From Actinomadura luteofluorescens (GTDB lineage: Bacteria > Actinomycetota > Actinomycetes > Streptosporangiales > Streptosporangiaceae): a DNA stretch of 64,000 bases. The notes below the pieces were generated by a model, which worked only from the letters and a program-made list of their open reading frames with translations, was not told where the DNA came from and searched no databases. The stretch covers positions 2,046,001 through 2,110,000 of the forward strand of contig NZ_JACCBA010000001.1 in the NCBI RefSeq assembly GCF_013409365.1, given 5' to 3'. The translations under genes were made by a program, and so were the position numbers. The first letter of the stretch is position 1, and each line of letters starts with the position of its first letter. This document shows, piece by piece, positions 24,128 through 32,597 of this stretch.

Positions 24128-24427
24128 CTAGAGCTCGTACTGGATGGACGCGCGCTCCGCCGTGATCGGCGTGATGTAGTCGTCGACCGCCGCGCGGTGG
24201 ACCGGATGGTCGCGGTAGACGAGGTAGTCGTCCAGACCGGCGAAGTCCGCGACCACCGCGAAGTCGTACGCGCCGGGGTTCACCCCGGCGTTCACCCCCA
24301 CGCCGTACTCCCGGATCTCCGGGATCGCGCCGGGCAGCTCGCGCAGCTTCGCCGCGACCTCGTCCTGCTGCCCGGTCGTCGTGCCTTCGATCCATCTGAA
24401 CAGCGCTATGTGCCGGAAACCACTCAT
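24128..24427 (-). CDS. Dabb-family (stress-responsive A/B barrel) protein
   Basis: 99 residues. It has the Dabb pattern: an N-terminal strand FRHIALFRWIEGTT with the conserved His, a helix AAKLRELPGAIPEI, strands REYGVGVNAGVNPGAYDFAVVADFAGLDDYLVYRDHPVH and a final IQYEL. These small dimeric ferredoxin-like barrels act in diverse roles, including polyketide cyclisation and stress proteins. No partner gene here points to a substrate. Confidence 0.85.
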   Translation of the reverse strand: MSGFRHIALFRWIEGTTTGQQDEVAAKLRELPGAIPEIREYGVGVNAGVNPGAYDFAVVADFAGLDDYLVYRDHPVHRAAVDDYITPITAERASIQYEL

Positions 24428-24447
24428 GGCGGCACGCTACAGCCGCC

Positions 24448-24912
24448 TCACCCGCCCCGGACGTCTCCGAGCTCCGCCGCGGCGATCGCGCCGAGTTCCC
24501 AGCACGCCTCCAGGTCGGCCTTGCCGGGCTCGCCCGTCACCACCACGGGCGGCTGGACGGCCTTCCACTTCAGCCCGGTGGTGATGGCGTCCAGGGCGCG
24601 CACGGCGCCGGTGGCGTCGTTGTTGCCGTGCAGGAAGGCCCCGAACGGGCGGCGGACCGTCTCCTCCAGGCACGGGTAGTAGATCTGGTCGAAGAAGTGC
24701 TTCAGCGCACCGGACAGGTAGCCGAGGTTGACCGGCGAGCCGAGGAGATAGCCGTCGGCCTCCAGGACGTCCACGGCGGTCGCGGACAGCGCCGCGCGGG
24801 ACACGACCTCCACGCCCTGTACGTCGTCGGTCGAGGCGCCGGCGCGCACCGCCTCGACCATCGCCTGGACGGACGGCGAGGGCGTGTGGTGGACGAGCAG
24901 CAGCCTCTTCAT
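24448..24912 (-). CDS. Flavodoxin-like NAD(P)H-dependent oxidoreductase
   Basis: 154 residues with a flavodoxin fold. The FMN phosphate loop is at the N-terminus (LLLVHHTPSPSVQAMVEAV), followed by ADGYLLGSPVNLGYLSGALKHFFDQ, the second flavin loop typical of NADPH-dependent FMN reductases, and PFGAFLHGNNDATGAVRAL. It presumably transfers electrons from NAD(P)H through FMN. The start at ATG 24912 fits the family, although no strong ribosome site precedes it. It runs in the same direction as the Dabb gene, 20 bases apart, so the two may form an operon. Confidence 0.85.
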   Translation of the reverse strand: MKRLLLVHHTPSPSVQAMVEAVRAGASTDDVQGVEVVSRAALSATAVDVLEADGYLLGSPVNLGYLSGALKHFFDQIYYPCLEETVRRPFGAFLHGNNDATGAVRALDAITTGLKWKAVQPPVVVTGEPGKADLEACWELGAIAAAELGDVRGG

Positions 24913-25077
24913 CACCACGAGGCTAGCGGTGTCCCGCCCCCGCGGCCGGGTATGCCCGGATCGAAGTGTCCGGCCCGCCGGTGCGGCCGTACGCTGGATC
25001 AAGGCCCCATAACAACGACCGATCCCGGGAATGAGTTCCGGAAGATCTTGGTTGGGGGCTCAGCGGAGGTGTGCTTC

Positions 25078-26775
25078 GTGCTATCGGACGAGTCTTTGCG
25101 GAGGGACGGCCTTTCCCGCCCTCCGGCCGCGGGCGGGCCGGCGACGGCGCCCCACGCGCGCCCCGTCTGGCCGCTCGCGCTGACCGCGGCCCTGGTCGCC
25201 GCACTGATCGCGGTGCCCGCGTTCGCGGGTTCCCCGCACTGGCTCGGCCGGCTTTCCCAGGTCGTCACCGGCAGCCCGCTGAGGCCGGAGCACGCCGTCG
25301 TGCTGGCGCTGGCGCTCGCGCTCGTCGCCCGCGGCGCGCTGCTGCGCCGCCGCGCCGCCTGGTACGGGCTCGTCACGCTGGCGCTCCTCGGCCTGCTCGC
25401 CGTGGTGTCCGGCGACGACCCGCCGTGGCGGCTGCCGCTGCTCGCCGCCGCCCTCGGCGGGCTGTGGCTGGAGCGCGGCCGGTTCCCCGTGCGCCCGCAC
25501 CCCGAGCGCGTCCGCACGGCCGTGAAGACCGGCGCGCTGCTGCTCGCCGCCACGACCCTCCTCTCCCTGGTCCTCGGCGGGGTGTCGGTCCGGTCGGTCG
25601 GCGACGTCGCGAGCGGCCTCGGCGCCACCGGCGCGCCCATGGACGGGGCGTCGTGGCTGCCGGGCGTGCTCGGCCTCGCCGGGGCCGCGGGCCTGCTCGT
25701 CCTGGTGATCACCCTTCTCGCGCCCGATCCGGCGCCCCCGCCCGGCGACGAGGCGGAGCGCGCCCGCGTCGCGAGCCTCGTCCTGCACCCCGGCTCCGAC
25801 ACCCTCGCCCCGTTCGCGCTGCGCCGCGACAAGGCGTACGTGTTCAGCGCGGACGGCCGCGCCGCGATCGGCTACCGGGTCCTGTTCGGCATGGCCGTGG
25901 CGGGCGGCGACCCGGTCGGCGACCCCGCCTCGCACGCCGACGCCGTGCGGGCGTTCCTCGCGATGTGCCGGACGACGGGCTGGCGACCGGCCGTCCTCGG
26001 CGCGAGCGGGGCCCTGCTCCCCGCCTGGGGGCCGTGCCGCTCGATCGGCTTCGGCGACGAGGTCGTCATCCGTCCCGCCGAGTTCACGCTGTCCGGCCGG
26101 AAGATGCGCAACGTCCGGCAGGCCGTCAAGCGCACCGAGAACTTCGGCGTCTCGTCCGAGATCCTCCCCGAGCGGGAGCTCACGCCCGCGCTGCGCGACA
26201 AGCTGCTGGACGTCGCGTCCCACTCCCTCGGCGGCGCCGCCGAGCGCGGCTTCTCCATGAACCTGGACGAGCTGCTCACCGGGTACCACCCGGGGGCGAT
26301 CGTCGCCATCGCCTACGGCGACGACAAGGAGCCCATCGCGTTCCAGCGCTACGTCACCGCGGGCGAGGGCATCAGCCTGGACGCGATGCGCCGCGACCCC
26401 GGCGGGCCGAACGGCGTCAACGAGCGCCTCATCGTCGAGATGGTCGACTACGCCGCCGAGCGCGGGCACGGGGTCGTCTCGCTGAACTTCGCCGCCTTCC
26501 GCGAACTGCTGGACTCCGACGAGCGCGGTCTGCTGGAGAAGGCCGGCTACCGGGCGCTGCACCTTCTCGACCCGTGGATCGCGGTGGAGTCGCTCTACCT
26601 GTTCGACAAGAAGTTCAGGCCGTCCTACAAGCCGCGCAGCGTGGTCTTCCGGTCCTGGTTCGACATCGCGTGGCTGGCGGCGGCGCTGCTCACGCTGGAG
26701 TTCGGCCGGACGCGTCCCGCCCAGCGCGCCGCCGGTCCGGTCACCGAGCCCGTCCACCACCTGGGCCGCTCCTGA
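25078..26775 (+). CDS. DUF2156 (MprF synthase-domain) membrane-linked acyltransferase
   Basis: 565 residues. The N-terminal half has about six membrane helices (from PLALTAALVAALIAVPAFAG to GVLGLAGAAGLLVLVITLL near residue 215). The C-terminal half is a DUF2156 double GNAT fold: RRDKAYVFSADGRAAIGYRV, AVAGGDPVGDP, SGRKMRNVRQAVKRTENFGV and NGVNERLIVEMVDYA. In MprF this domain transfers Lys or Ala from tRNA to phosphatidylglycerol. The exact amino acid is unknown here. GGAGG lies 8 bases before the GTG at 25078. The matching flippase-type domain is a separate gene at 5907-7112. Confidence 0.85.
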   Translation: MLSDESLRRDGLSRPPAAGGPATAPHARPVWPLALTAALVAALIAVPAFAGSPHWLGRLSQVVTGSPLRPEHAVVLALALALVARGALLRRRAAWYGLVTLALLGLLAVVSGDDPPWRLPLLAAALGGLWLERGRFPVRPHPERVRTAVKTGALLLAATTLLSLVLGGVSVRSVGDVASGLGATGAPMDGASWLPGVLGLAGAAGLLVLVITLLAPDPAPPPGDEAERARVASLVLHPGSDTLAPFALRRDKAYVFSADGRAAIGYRVLFGMAVAGGDPVGDPASHADAVRAFLAMCRTTGWRPAVLGASGALLPAWGPCRSIGFGDEVVIRPAEFTLSGRKMRNVRQAVKRTENFGVSSEILPERELTPALRDKLLDVASHSLGGAAERGFSMNLDELLTGYHPGAIVAIAYGDDKEPIAFQRYVTAGEGISLDAMRRDPGGPNGVNERLIVEMVDYAAERGHGVVSLNFAAFRELLDSDERGLLEKAGYRALHLLDPWIAVESLYLFDKKFRPSYKPRSVVFRSWFDIAWLAAALLTLEFGRTRPAQRAAGPVTEPVHHLGRS

Positions 26776-26801
26776 GGCGGTCCCGGCTCGGCGGCACGTC
26801 C

Positions 26802-26816
26802 TAGAACGTGATTCTA
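26802..26816. promoter_or_regulatory. KstR-like inverted repeat
   Basis: TAGAA-CGTGA-TTCTA. The arms equal those of the KstR operator (TAGAAC..GTTCTA), but the spacer is one base longer. It sits 28 bases upstream of the esterase start, a normal operator position. Confidence 0.4.
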
Positions 26817-26844
26817 TGGAGGTCCCCGCCTGAGAGGACCGCGC

Positions 26845-28017
26845 ATGAGCAGCACGGTGCAGGGCCACTGCGACCCGGCGTTCGCCCGCGTCCGCGCGGT
26901 GTTCGAGGAGCACTTCGCCGAGGGACGCGAACTGGGCGCCGCCGTCGCCGTCTACGCGGGCGACCGCAAGGTCGTCGACCTGTGGGGCGGCGTCGCCGAC
27001 CGCCGCACCGGGCGCGCGTGGCAGCCCGACACGCCCTGCTTCGGGTTCTCCTGCACCAAGGCGGTGACGGCCGCGGCGGCGCTGCTGCTCGCCGAGCGCG
27101 GCGCCTACGACGTCGACGGCCCGGTCACGGACTGGTGGCCGGAGTTCGGCGCCGCGGGCAAGGATGGCGCGACCGCCGAGCACCTGCTGTCGCACCAGGT
27201 GGGGCTGCCCGCGTTCGCGCGTCCTGTCTCGGCGGAGGAGGCGGCGGACGCCCCGGCCCGCGCGGCGGAACTGGCCGCGCAGGAACCCGAGTGGACGCCC
27301 GGCGAGGGCCACGGCTACCACGCGCTGACCTACGGCTGGCTGGCCGGTGAGATCGTCCGGCGCCATTCAGGCGGCCGGACGGTCGGCGCGTTCGTGAAGG
27401 ACGAGTTCGCCCGCGACCTGGACCTGTGGGTCGGCGCACCGGACGAGGTGATCGAGCGGGCCGCGAAGCTGTCGGCGGGCCGGCGCACCGGCGGCGGGAC
27501 CGACGCGCCCAGGACCACCGAGCACGACGTCCTGACCAGGCTCGCCGAGGCCTACACCGACCCGCGGAGCATGATGAACCGGTCGCTGAACAACCCGCAC
27601 CCGGGCAAGGGCGGCTACAACAACCCGGTCGTCCTGCGCGCGGGATGGCCCGCCGCCGGGATGACCACCACCGCCCCCGCGCTCGCCGGCTTCTACCGCG
27701 ACCTCACGGCGGGCCGGATCCTGCGTCCGGACACGCTGCGCGAGGCCGTCCGCCCGCGCGTCAGCGGCCCCGACCGCACGCTGCTCGTCCGGAGCTCCTT
27801 CGGCCTCGGCTTCATGCGCCCCTCGCAGACCTTCTTCACCCCGAGGGCGGGACGGGAGTCGGCGTTCGGCCACACCGGCGCGGGCGGCTCGGTCGGGCTC
27901 GGCGACCCCGAGGCCGGGCTCGCGCTCGCCTACCTGCCGAACCTGATGGGCGACCAGGCGTCCGGCGACCTGCGCGCCTACAGGCTGACGCAGGCGGCGT
28001 ACGCGTCGCTGTCGTGA
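26845..28017 (+). CDS. Beta-lactamase-like serine esterase (class C/LipE type)
   Basis: 390 residues. The serine-hydrolase motifs are all present: SCTK (SxxK nucleophile, FSCTKAVTAAAALLLAERG near residue 70), the Tyr motif YHALTYGWLAGEI near 160, and HTGAGGSVGLGD replacing KTG near 345. There is no signal peptide, so it is cytoplasmic, like mycobacterial LipE/LipD esterases. The substrate is probably an ester lipid rather than a beta-lactam. The start ATG follows GAGAGGACC. The KstR-like repeat upstream may connect it to sterol or lipid metabolism. Confidence 0.9.
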   Translation: MSSTVQGHCDPAFARVRAVFEEHFAEGRELGAAVAVYAGDRKVVDLWGGVADRRTGRAWQPDTPCFGFSCTKAVTAAAALLLAERGAYDVDGPVTDWWPEFGAAGKDGATAEHLLSHQVGLPAFARPVSAEEAADAPARAAELAAQEPEWTPGEGHGYHALTYGWLAGEIVRRHSGGRTVGAFVKDEFARDLDLWVGAPDEVIERAAKLSAGRRTGGGTDAPRTTEHDVLTRLAEAYTDPRSMMNRSLNNPHPGKGGYNNPVVLRAGWPAAGMTTTAPALAGFYRDLTAGRILRPDTLREAVRPRVSGPDRTLLVRSSFGLGFMRPSQTFFTPRAGRESAFGHTGAGGSVGLGDPEAGLALAYLPNLMGDQASGDLRAYRLTQAAYASLS

Positions 28018-28050
28018 GGACCGCGCCGAGCGAGCGGTAGCGTCCTGTCC

Positions 28051-28746
28051 ATGGACGTACGCGATCTGCATCCCTGGCCGTCCACACCGCGGGAGGCCGA
28101 GGAGATCCAGGACCGGCTGCGTCCGATGCTCGAACTCGATGTCCCGGGCCCGGCCGCGCCGCGTACCGTCGCGGGCCTCGACGTCTCCTACGCGGGCGAC
28201 GGCGGCGGCGCGGGCGACCGGCTGGCCGCCGCCGTGGTCGTTCTTGACGCGGCGACGCTGGAGGTCGTGGAGGAGTCGGTCGCCGTAGGAACGGCGGCGT
28301 TCCCCTATGTCCCGGGTCTGTTCGCGTTCCGGGAGCTGCCCACGTTGCTCGAAGCCCTCCGCGCCCTGGAGACCACGCCCGACCTGCTCGTCTGCGACGG
28401 CTTCGGCATCGCGCACCCACGCCGCTTCGGGCTCGCGTGCCACCTCGGGGTGCTGACCGGGCTGCCGTCCATCGGCGTCGGCAAGACCGCGTTCGTCGGG
28501 ACGTACGAGCAGCCGGGCCCTCGGCGCGGCGACGCGAGCCCGCTGCTGGACGGCGGCGAGACCGTCGGACGGGTCCTGCGGACCAGGGACGGCGTGAAGC
28601 CGGTGTTCGTGTCCGTCGGCCATCGCACCGGCCTCGACGCCGCCTGCCGTACCGTCCTCGCCCTGACGCCCGAGTACCGGCTGCCGGAGACGACGCGCAG
28701 GTCCGACCGGCTGTCGCGAGACGCACTCGCCGCGCGCTCCGGGTAG
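28051..28746 (+). CDS. nfi: Endonuclease V
   Basis: 231 residues. It has the EndoV core: GLDVSYAGD with the first metal-binding Asp near residue 46, the wedge segment YVPGLFAFRELP near 92, and CDGFGIAHPRRFGLACHLG near 118 with the second Asp and the His. Endonuclease V cuts DNA or RNA one base 3' of hypoxanthine (deaminated adenine). Length is normal for the family. It follows the esterase gene by 33 bases in the same direction without a hairpin and may be cotranscribed. Confidence 0.93.
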   Translation: MDVRDLHPWPSTPREAEEIQDRLRPMLELDVPGPAAPRTVAGLDVSYAGDGGGAGDRLAAAVVVLDAATLEVVEESVAVGTAAFPYVPGLFAFRELPTLLEALRALETTPDLLVCDGFGIAHPRRFGLACHLGVLTGLPSIGVGKTAFVGTYEQPGPRRGDASPLLDGGETVGRVLRTRDGVKPVFVSVGHRTGLDAACRTVLALTPEYRLPETTRRSDRLSRDALAARSG

Positions 28747-28831
28747 CGCGCCCGCCCCGGAAGATGGCAGGCTCGTCCGAAGAAGCAGGCCGGGGGCCCA
28801 TCAGGCCACCCGCGACCGCTGGACGGTACCC

Positions 28832-29401
28832 ATGGAGACCCGGCCGATGCGGGCCGACGCCCGCCGCAACTACGAGCGACTCGTCACGACGGCTCGCACC
28901 GCCTTCACCGAGCACGGCACGGGCGCGTCCCTCGACGAGATCGCCAAACGGGCGGGCGTCGGATCGGGCACGCTCTACCGGCACTTCCCCACCCGGGACG
29001 CGCTGCTGCACGCCGTCCTGCGCGAGCGGATCGACGGCCTGCTCGGGCACGCCGACGCGCTGCTGGCCGAACCGGACGCCGAGGCCGCGCTCGACCGCTG
29101 GCTGCGCACCTACCTGGCCGGCGCGTCGAGCCCGCGCGGCACCTGCACCGTGATCATCGAGGCGATGGGGCCGGAGTGGGCGGCCACCGGGCTCGGCGCC
29201 GCGGCCGGCGCCATCCGCGCCGCGCTCGGCCGGCTGCTGGAGCGGGCGCAGCGGACCGGCGCGGTCCGCGCCGAGGTCGACCCCGGCGACCTGCTGCGGC
29301 TCGCGAACGCGATCGGCGTGGCGTCCGAGCGCACCGCCGACCCCGGCGCGTACGCCGACCGGATGCTCACGCTGCTGTTCGGCGGGCTCCGCGCGGGCTA
29401 G
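28832..29401 (+). CDS. TetR-family transcriptional regulator
   Basis: 189 residues. The N-terminal helix-turn-helix is typical (ASLDEIAKRAGVGSGTLYRHFPTRDALLHAV, about residues 30-62). The Ala/Leu-rich ligand domain includes DRWLRTYLAGASSPRGTCTVIIEAM, seen in regulators of SDR and oxidoreductase genes. It directly precedes the SDR gene at 29472 on the same strand. A near-perfect palindrome (29422-29437) in the 70-bp gap is a likely operator, so it probably controls that dehydrogenase. Confidence 0.88.
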   Translation: METRPMRADARRNYERLVTTARTAFTEHGTGASLDEIAKRAGVGSGTLYRHFPTRDALLHAVLRERIDGLLGHADALLAEPDAEAALDRWLRTYLAGASSPRGTCTVIIEAMGPEWAATGLGAAAGAIRAALGRLLERAQRTGAVRAEVDPGDLLRLANAIGVASERTADPGAYADRMLTLLFGGLRAG

Positions 29402-29421
29402 GGGCCGCCTTGTTCACTTGA

Positions 29422-29437
29422 CCAAGCGTTCGCTAGG
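29422..29437. promoter_or_regulatory. TetR-type operator upstream of the SDR gene
   Basis: CCAAGCGTTCGCTAGG is a 16-base near-palindrome lying 35 bases upstream of the SDR ATG and just after the TetR gene. The CAAGCG half-site resembles that of KstR2-like boxes elsewhere in the window, but the right half differs. Confidence 0.5.
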
Positions 29438-29471
29438 TTGACCGGGAGGCAACGGGCGACGAGGAGCGTTG

Positions 29472-30233
29472 ATGGGGCAGCTTGACGGCAAGGTGGCGCT
29501 GATCACCGGCGGCGCGCGCGGCATGGGCAAGGCGCACGTCCGCCGGTTCCTGGACGAGGGCGCCAGAGTGGTCTTCGGCGACGTCCTGGAGGAGGAGGGC
29601 GCCAAGCTGGCCGCCGACCTCGGGGACGGTGCCCGCTTCGTCCGGATGGACGTGTCGCGGGAGGAGGACTGGCAGCGGGCCGTCCAGACCGCGACGGAGA
29701 CGTTCGGGGCGCTGAACGTCCTGGTCAACAATGCCGGGATCCTCCGGCACAAGACCATCGAGGAGATGGCCGTCGAGGAGTTCCGCCAGATCCTGGAGGT
29801 GAACCTCGTCGGCCAGTGGCTCGGCGTGAAGACGGTCACCGCCCCGATGCGCGCGGCCGGCGGCGGCTCGATCGTCAACGTGTCCTCGACCGAGGGCTTC
29901 ATCGGCGCGGCCGGCCTGGCCGCCTACAGCGCCAGCAAATTCGGCGTCCGCGGGCTGACCAAGTCCGCCGCCCGCGAGCTCGGCCGGTACGGCATCCGCG
30001 TGAACTCCATCCACCCCGGCGGGGTGCTGACGCCCCTGACCATGCAGGACGACATCGTCTCGGCCACGGCCGCCAGCGCCGACGCGTTCATGAAGGCGCT
30101 CCCCCTCGGCCGCATGGGCAAGGCGAAGGAGATCACCGGGCTGGTCGTCTTCCTCGCCTCGGACGACTCGACCTACTGCACCGGCAGCGAGGTCCTCGTC
30201 GACGGCGGCATGCTCACGGGCGCCGGCTACTGA
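29472..30233 (+). CDS. Short-chain dehydrogenase/reductase
   Basis: 253 residues. The classical SDR pattern is complete: cofactor loop TGGARGMG, NNAG near 85, catalytic Ser in VNVSSTEGF, YSASK near 153, and a C-terminal DGGMLTGAGY. The Asp after the second strand (FGDV) suggests NAD(H) preference. It resembles 3-alpha/20-beta-hydroxysteroid dehydrogenases of actinobacteria, but sequence alone does not fix the substrate. GAGGAG 5 bases before the ATG gives the start. It is probably controlled by the TetR upstream. Confidence 0.92.
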   Translation: MGQLDGKVALITGGARGMGKAHVRRFLDEGARVVFGDVLEEEGAKLAADLGDGARFVRMDVSREEDWQRAVQTATETFGALNVLVNNAGILRHKTIEEMAVEEFRQILEVNLVGQWLGVKTVTAPMRAAGGGSIVNVSSTEGFIGAAGLAAYSASKFGVRGLTKSAARELGRYGIRVNSIHPGGVLTPLTMQDDIVSATAASADAFMKALPLGRMGKAKEITGLVVFLASDDSTYCTGSEVLVDGGMLTGAGY

Positions 30234-30237
30234 ACGG

Positions 30238-30282
30238 GACGGGCCGCCGGTACCGGCTGGACCCCCGCACCGGCGGCCCGTC
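30238..30282. terminator. Bidirectional terminator between SDR and amidase genes
   Basis: A perfect 14-bp stem (GACGGGCCGCCGGT 30238-30251 with ACCGGCGGCCCGTC 30269-30282) begins 4 bases after the SDR stop and ends 6 bases before the convergent amidase stop. Confidence 0.85.
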
Positions 30283-30288
30283 ACGCGT

Positions 30289-31666
30289 CTAGGGGCGCCG
30301 CTCGTGCCATCGTTCGACCGACTCCAGTTGCGCCGCGAGCGAGATGAGCGTCGCCTCGTCGGAGTCGTGGCCGAGCAACTGCGCGCCGACGGGCAGCCCG
30401 TCCCTGGTGAACCCCGCCGGGACGTTCACTCCGGGCCATCCCAGCACGTTCCACGTCCACGCATAGGGGCACGCGGCCGCGACCCCCGACTGCGTCCGGT
30501 GGTAGCCGGCCCCGTCGAAGGCCCCGACCCGCAACGGCGTCTGCGCCGTCGTGGGCGTCATCACCACGTCCGCGATCTGGAAGATGCGCCCGACCCGCCG
30601 CCGTAGATACGGGTCCAGCCGCTTGGCCAGAGGCAGCAGCCGCTTGCCGAGGACCCTCCCCAGTCGCGCTTCGGCCTCCGTCCGGGGATCGGGCCGCGGG
30701 TTCGGCAGGGAGTCCAGCCAGTCGGCGACCCCGGCCGTGCCGCGCGGGACGAGCCCGAGCGCCGTCGGCCCGTAGTCGGGGTCCGCGGGGAACACCTTGT
30801 GCCCGAGGTCGGTCAGCCTCCGCGCCAGCCGCTCGACCGCCCCTCGGATCTGCGGGTCGAGCCTCCCGCTGACCCCGAGGGCCGTCCGGTAGGAGACGGC
30901 GATCCGCAGCCTGCCGGGCTCCCGCCTCGCGGCCTCGGCGAACGGGGTGATCGGCGGGTCGAGCCGGTGGACGTCCTCGTCATGGCTGCCGGTCAGCACG
31001 TCGAGCAGCAGGGCCGCGTCCCCCACCGTGCGCGCGAGCGGCCCCCACACCGTGATCCCGTTGAACGGATCGGTGTGCGGATACCCGGAGACCCGTCCGC
31101 GCTGGGGCTTGATGCCCACCAGGCCCGTCCACGCCGCCGGGATGCGGATCGACCCGGCCCCGTCGGAACCGACCGCCGCCGCGACCATGCCCGCCGCCAC
31201 GGCCGCCGCGGACCCGCCCGACGACCCGCCAGGCGAGTACTCGGGATTCCACGGGTTCCTCGCGATTCCGTACTCGCGCGACTCGCTGAACGGCCACAAC
31301 CCGAGCTCGCACGTCGTCGTCTTCCCCACGATGACGGCCCCGGCCGCCCGCAGCTTGCGCACGACCTCCCCGTCCCGCCTCGCCGGCCGGTGGTCCCCCG
31401 CCACCGCGAAGGGCGTGGTCTCCCCCACGATGTCCGTGTCGTCCTTGATGGCGACGGGCACCCCGAGCAGCGGCAGCCGCTCCCCCTCCGCCAGCCGCTT
31501 GTCTGGCCTCCAGCGCCTCCTGCGCGGCCGCCTCGGCCCGCACCACCCGGAACGCCCCGAGCGACTCCCGCCGGCCGATGGCCTCCAGGCTCTCCTCCAC
31601 CAGATCACTCGAGGAGATCTCCCCCCTCGCCAGCGCCTCCGCCTGCCCGGCCAGCCCCAGCTCCAC
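30289..31666 (-). pseudogene. Amidase-signature family enzyme with a single-base frameshift
   Basis: Reading from the GTG at 31666 (GGGAGG 5 bases upstream), the first about 54 codons give the normal amidase N-terminus (ELGLAGQAEALARGEIS). The frame is lost near 31504. Removing one base there joins EALEA to DKRLAEGERLPLLGVPVAIKDD and restores a 458-residue amidase. The catalytic Lys (VAIKDD), the Ser-cis-Ser loop (GGSSGGSAAAVAAG) and the nucleophile region GSDGAGSIRIPA are intact. It would hydrolyse an amide bond; substrate unknown. It is either a recent pseudogene or a sequence error. A TetR gene and a perfect palindrome lie just upstream. Confidence 0.85.
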
Positions 31667-31678
31667 GCCGCCTCCCGC

Positions 31679-31702
31679 TATCGTTCGTTCGAACGAACGA
31701 TA
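31679..31702. promoter_or_regulatory. Perfect 24-bp palindromic operator
   Basis: The half-site TATCGTTCGTTC is followed immediately by its exact inverse. It lies between the divergent amidase (start 31666) and TetR (start 31738) genes, the standard location for an autoregulating TetR operator. Confidence 0.85.
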
Positions 31703-31737
31703 CTGAAGTCCCGCGTTCTGGGGAAGACTGTGCATCG

Positions 31738-32298
31738 ATGAGCGCCCGCGAGCAGATCCTCCACGCCACCCTCCGCCTGATCGGCGAGCAGGGCATCGGC
31801 GCCGTGACGAACCGGGCCGTCGCCCGCTCCGCCGGCGTCTCCCTCGGCTCCCTGACCTACCACTTCCCCAGCCAGGAGGATCTGCTGCGCGAGGCGCTGC
31901 ACGCCTTCGTGGAGCAGGAGATCGCCCGCATCACGGCCTACGTCACGTCCCTCGCCGAGTCCGGCATCGCCCCCGTCCAGGCCGCCGACCAGGTCGAGAA
32001 GGCCGTCGTCGAGTTCGCCTACGGCCCCGAGCAGATCGCGAACCTCGAACTGCACCTGCACGCCGCCCGCGACCCGGCCCTCCGCGAGACGTCCACGCGC
32101 TCCATCGAGGCCTACGACCGCCTCGCCACCGCCATCCTGAAGGCCCTCGACATCCCGGACGCCGAAACCCACGCCCCGGCGATCGTCGCGATGCTCTACG
32201 GCCTGGCCCTCCGCCGCCTCGCCACCGGCGACACCACCGCCACCGGCACCGCCGACGCCTTCCGCCTGCTCCTCCTCGGCGCCCTCCCCCGCCCCTGA
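31738..32298 (+). CDS. TetR-family regulator of the amidase gene
   Basis: 186 residues. The helix-turn-helix is at residues 20-55 (IGAVTNRAVARSAGVSLGSLTYHFPSQEDLLREAL). The C-terminal domain is predicted helical, with VEFAYGPEQIANLELHLHAARDP, a TetR_C-type pattern. The divergent arrangement with the amidase and the 24-bp palindrome between them suggest it represses both genes until it binds an inducer. The ATG at 31738 follows GGGGAAGA. The gene ends just before a long double-stem terminator. Confidence 0.9.
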   Translation: MSAREQILHATLRLIGEQGIGAVTNRAVARSAGVSLGSLTYHFPSQEDLLREALHAFVEQEIARITAYVTSLAESGIAPVQAADQVEKAVVEFAYGPEQIANLELHLHAARDPALRETSTRSIEAYDRLATAILKALDIPDAETHAPAIVAMLYGLALRRLATGDTTATGTADAFRLLLLGALPRP

Positions 32299-32300
32299 AA

Positions 32301-32359
32301 AGACTTCTGGCCCGCACGGCCCCAGAGCGGGGTTAGGGGGCCGTGCAGGCCAGAAGTCT
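32301..32359 (+). terminator. Long two-part terminator hairpin
   Basis: AGACTTCTGGCC (32301-32312) pairs with GGCCAGAAGTCT (32348-32359). Inside, GCACGGCCCC (32314-32323) pairs with GGGGCCGTGC (32337-32346). The 22-bp interrupted stem starts at the TetR stop codon. Confidence 0.85.
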
Positions 32360-32597
32360 GTCTCAATCAGGAACCTCAGTCGGAACCTCAGCCGACGATC
32401 GCTCTGCTCTCCGCCTGTGCACCTCCGCCGTGTCTCCGATCTGACACCCCAAACGCTAAGCCGCCCCACCCCCCAACAGAACGCCTTTAAGCCTCACTTA
32501 GGGAACCCCTGAGCCACCCTTATTCACACCTCGTCCGGGCCCGTCCGGGGATGTCGGTGGGGGAGGCGCTCAGCTGTGAAAACACGGGGAGGAGCTT
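32360..32597. other. Intergenic stretch, no gene seen
   Basis: About 240 bases, less GC-rich than the rest of the window, with a short direct repeat (GGAACCTCAG twice near 32370-32390). I see no reading frame with a ribosome site until the doubtful one at 32598. Confidence 0.5.
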
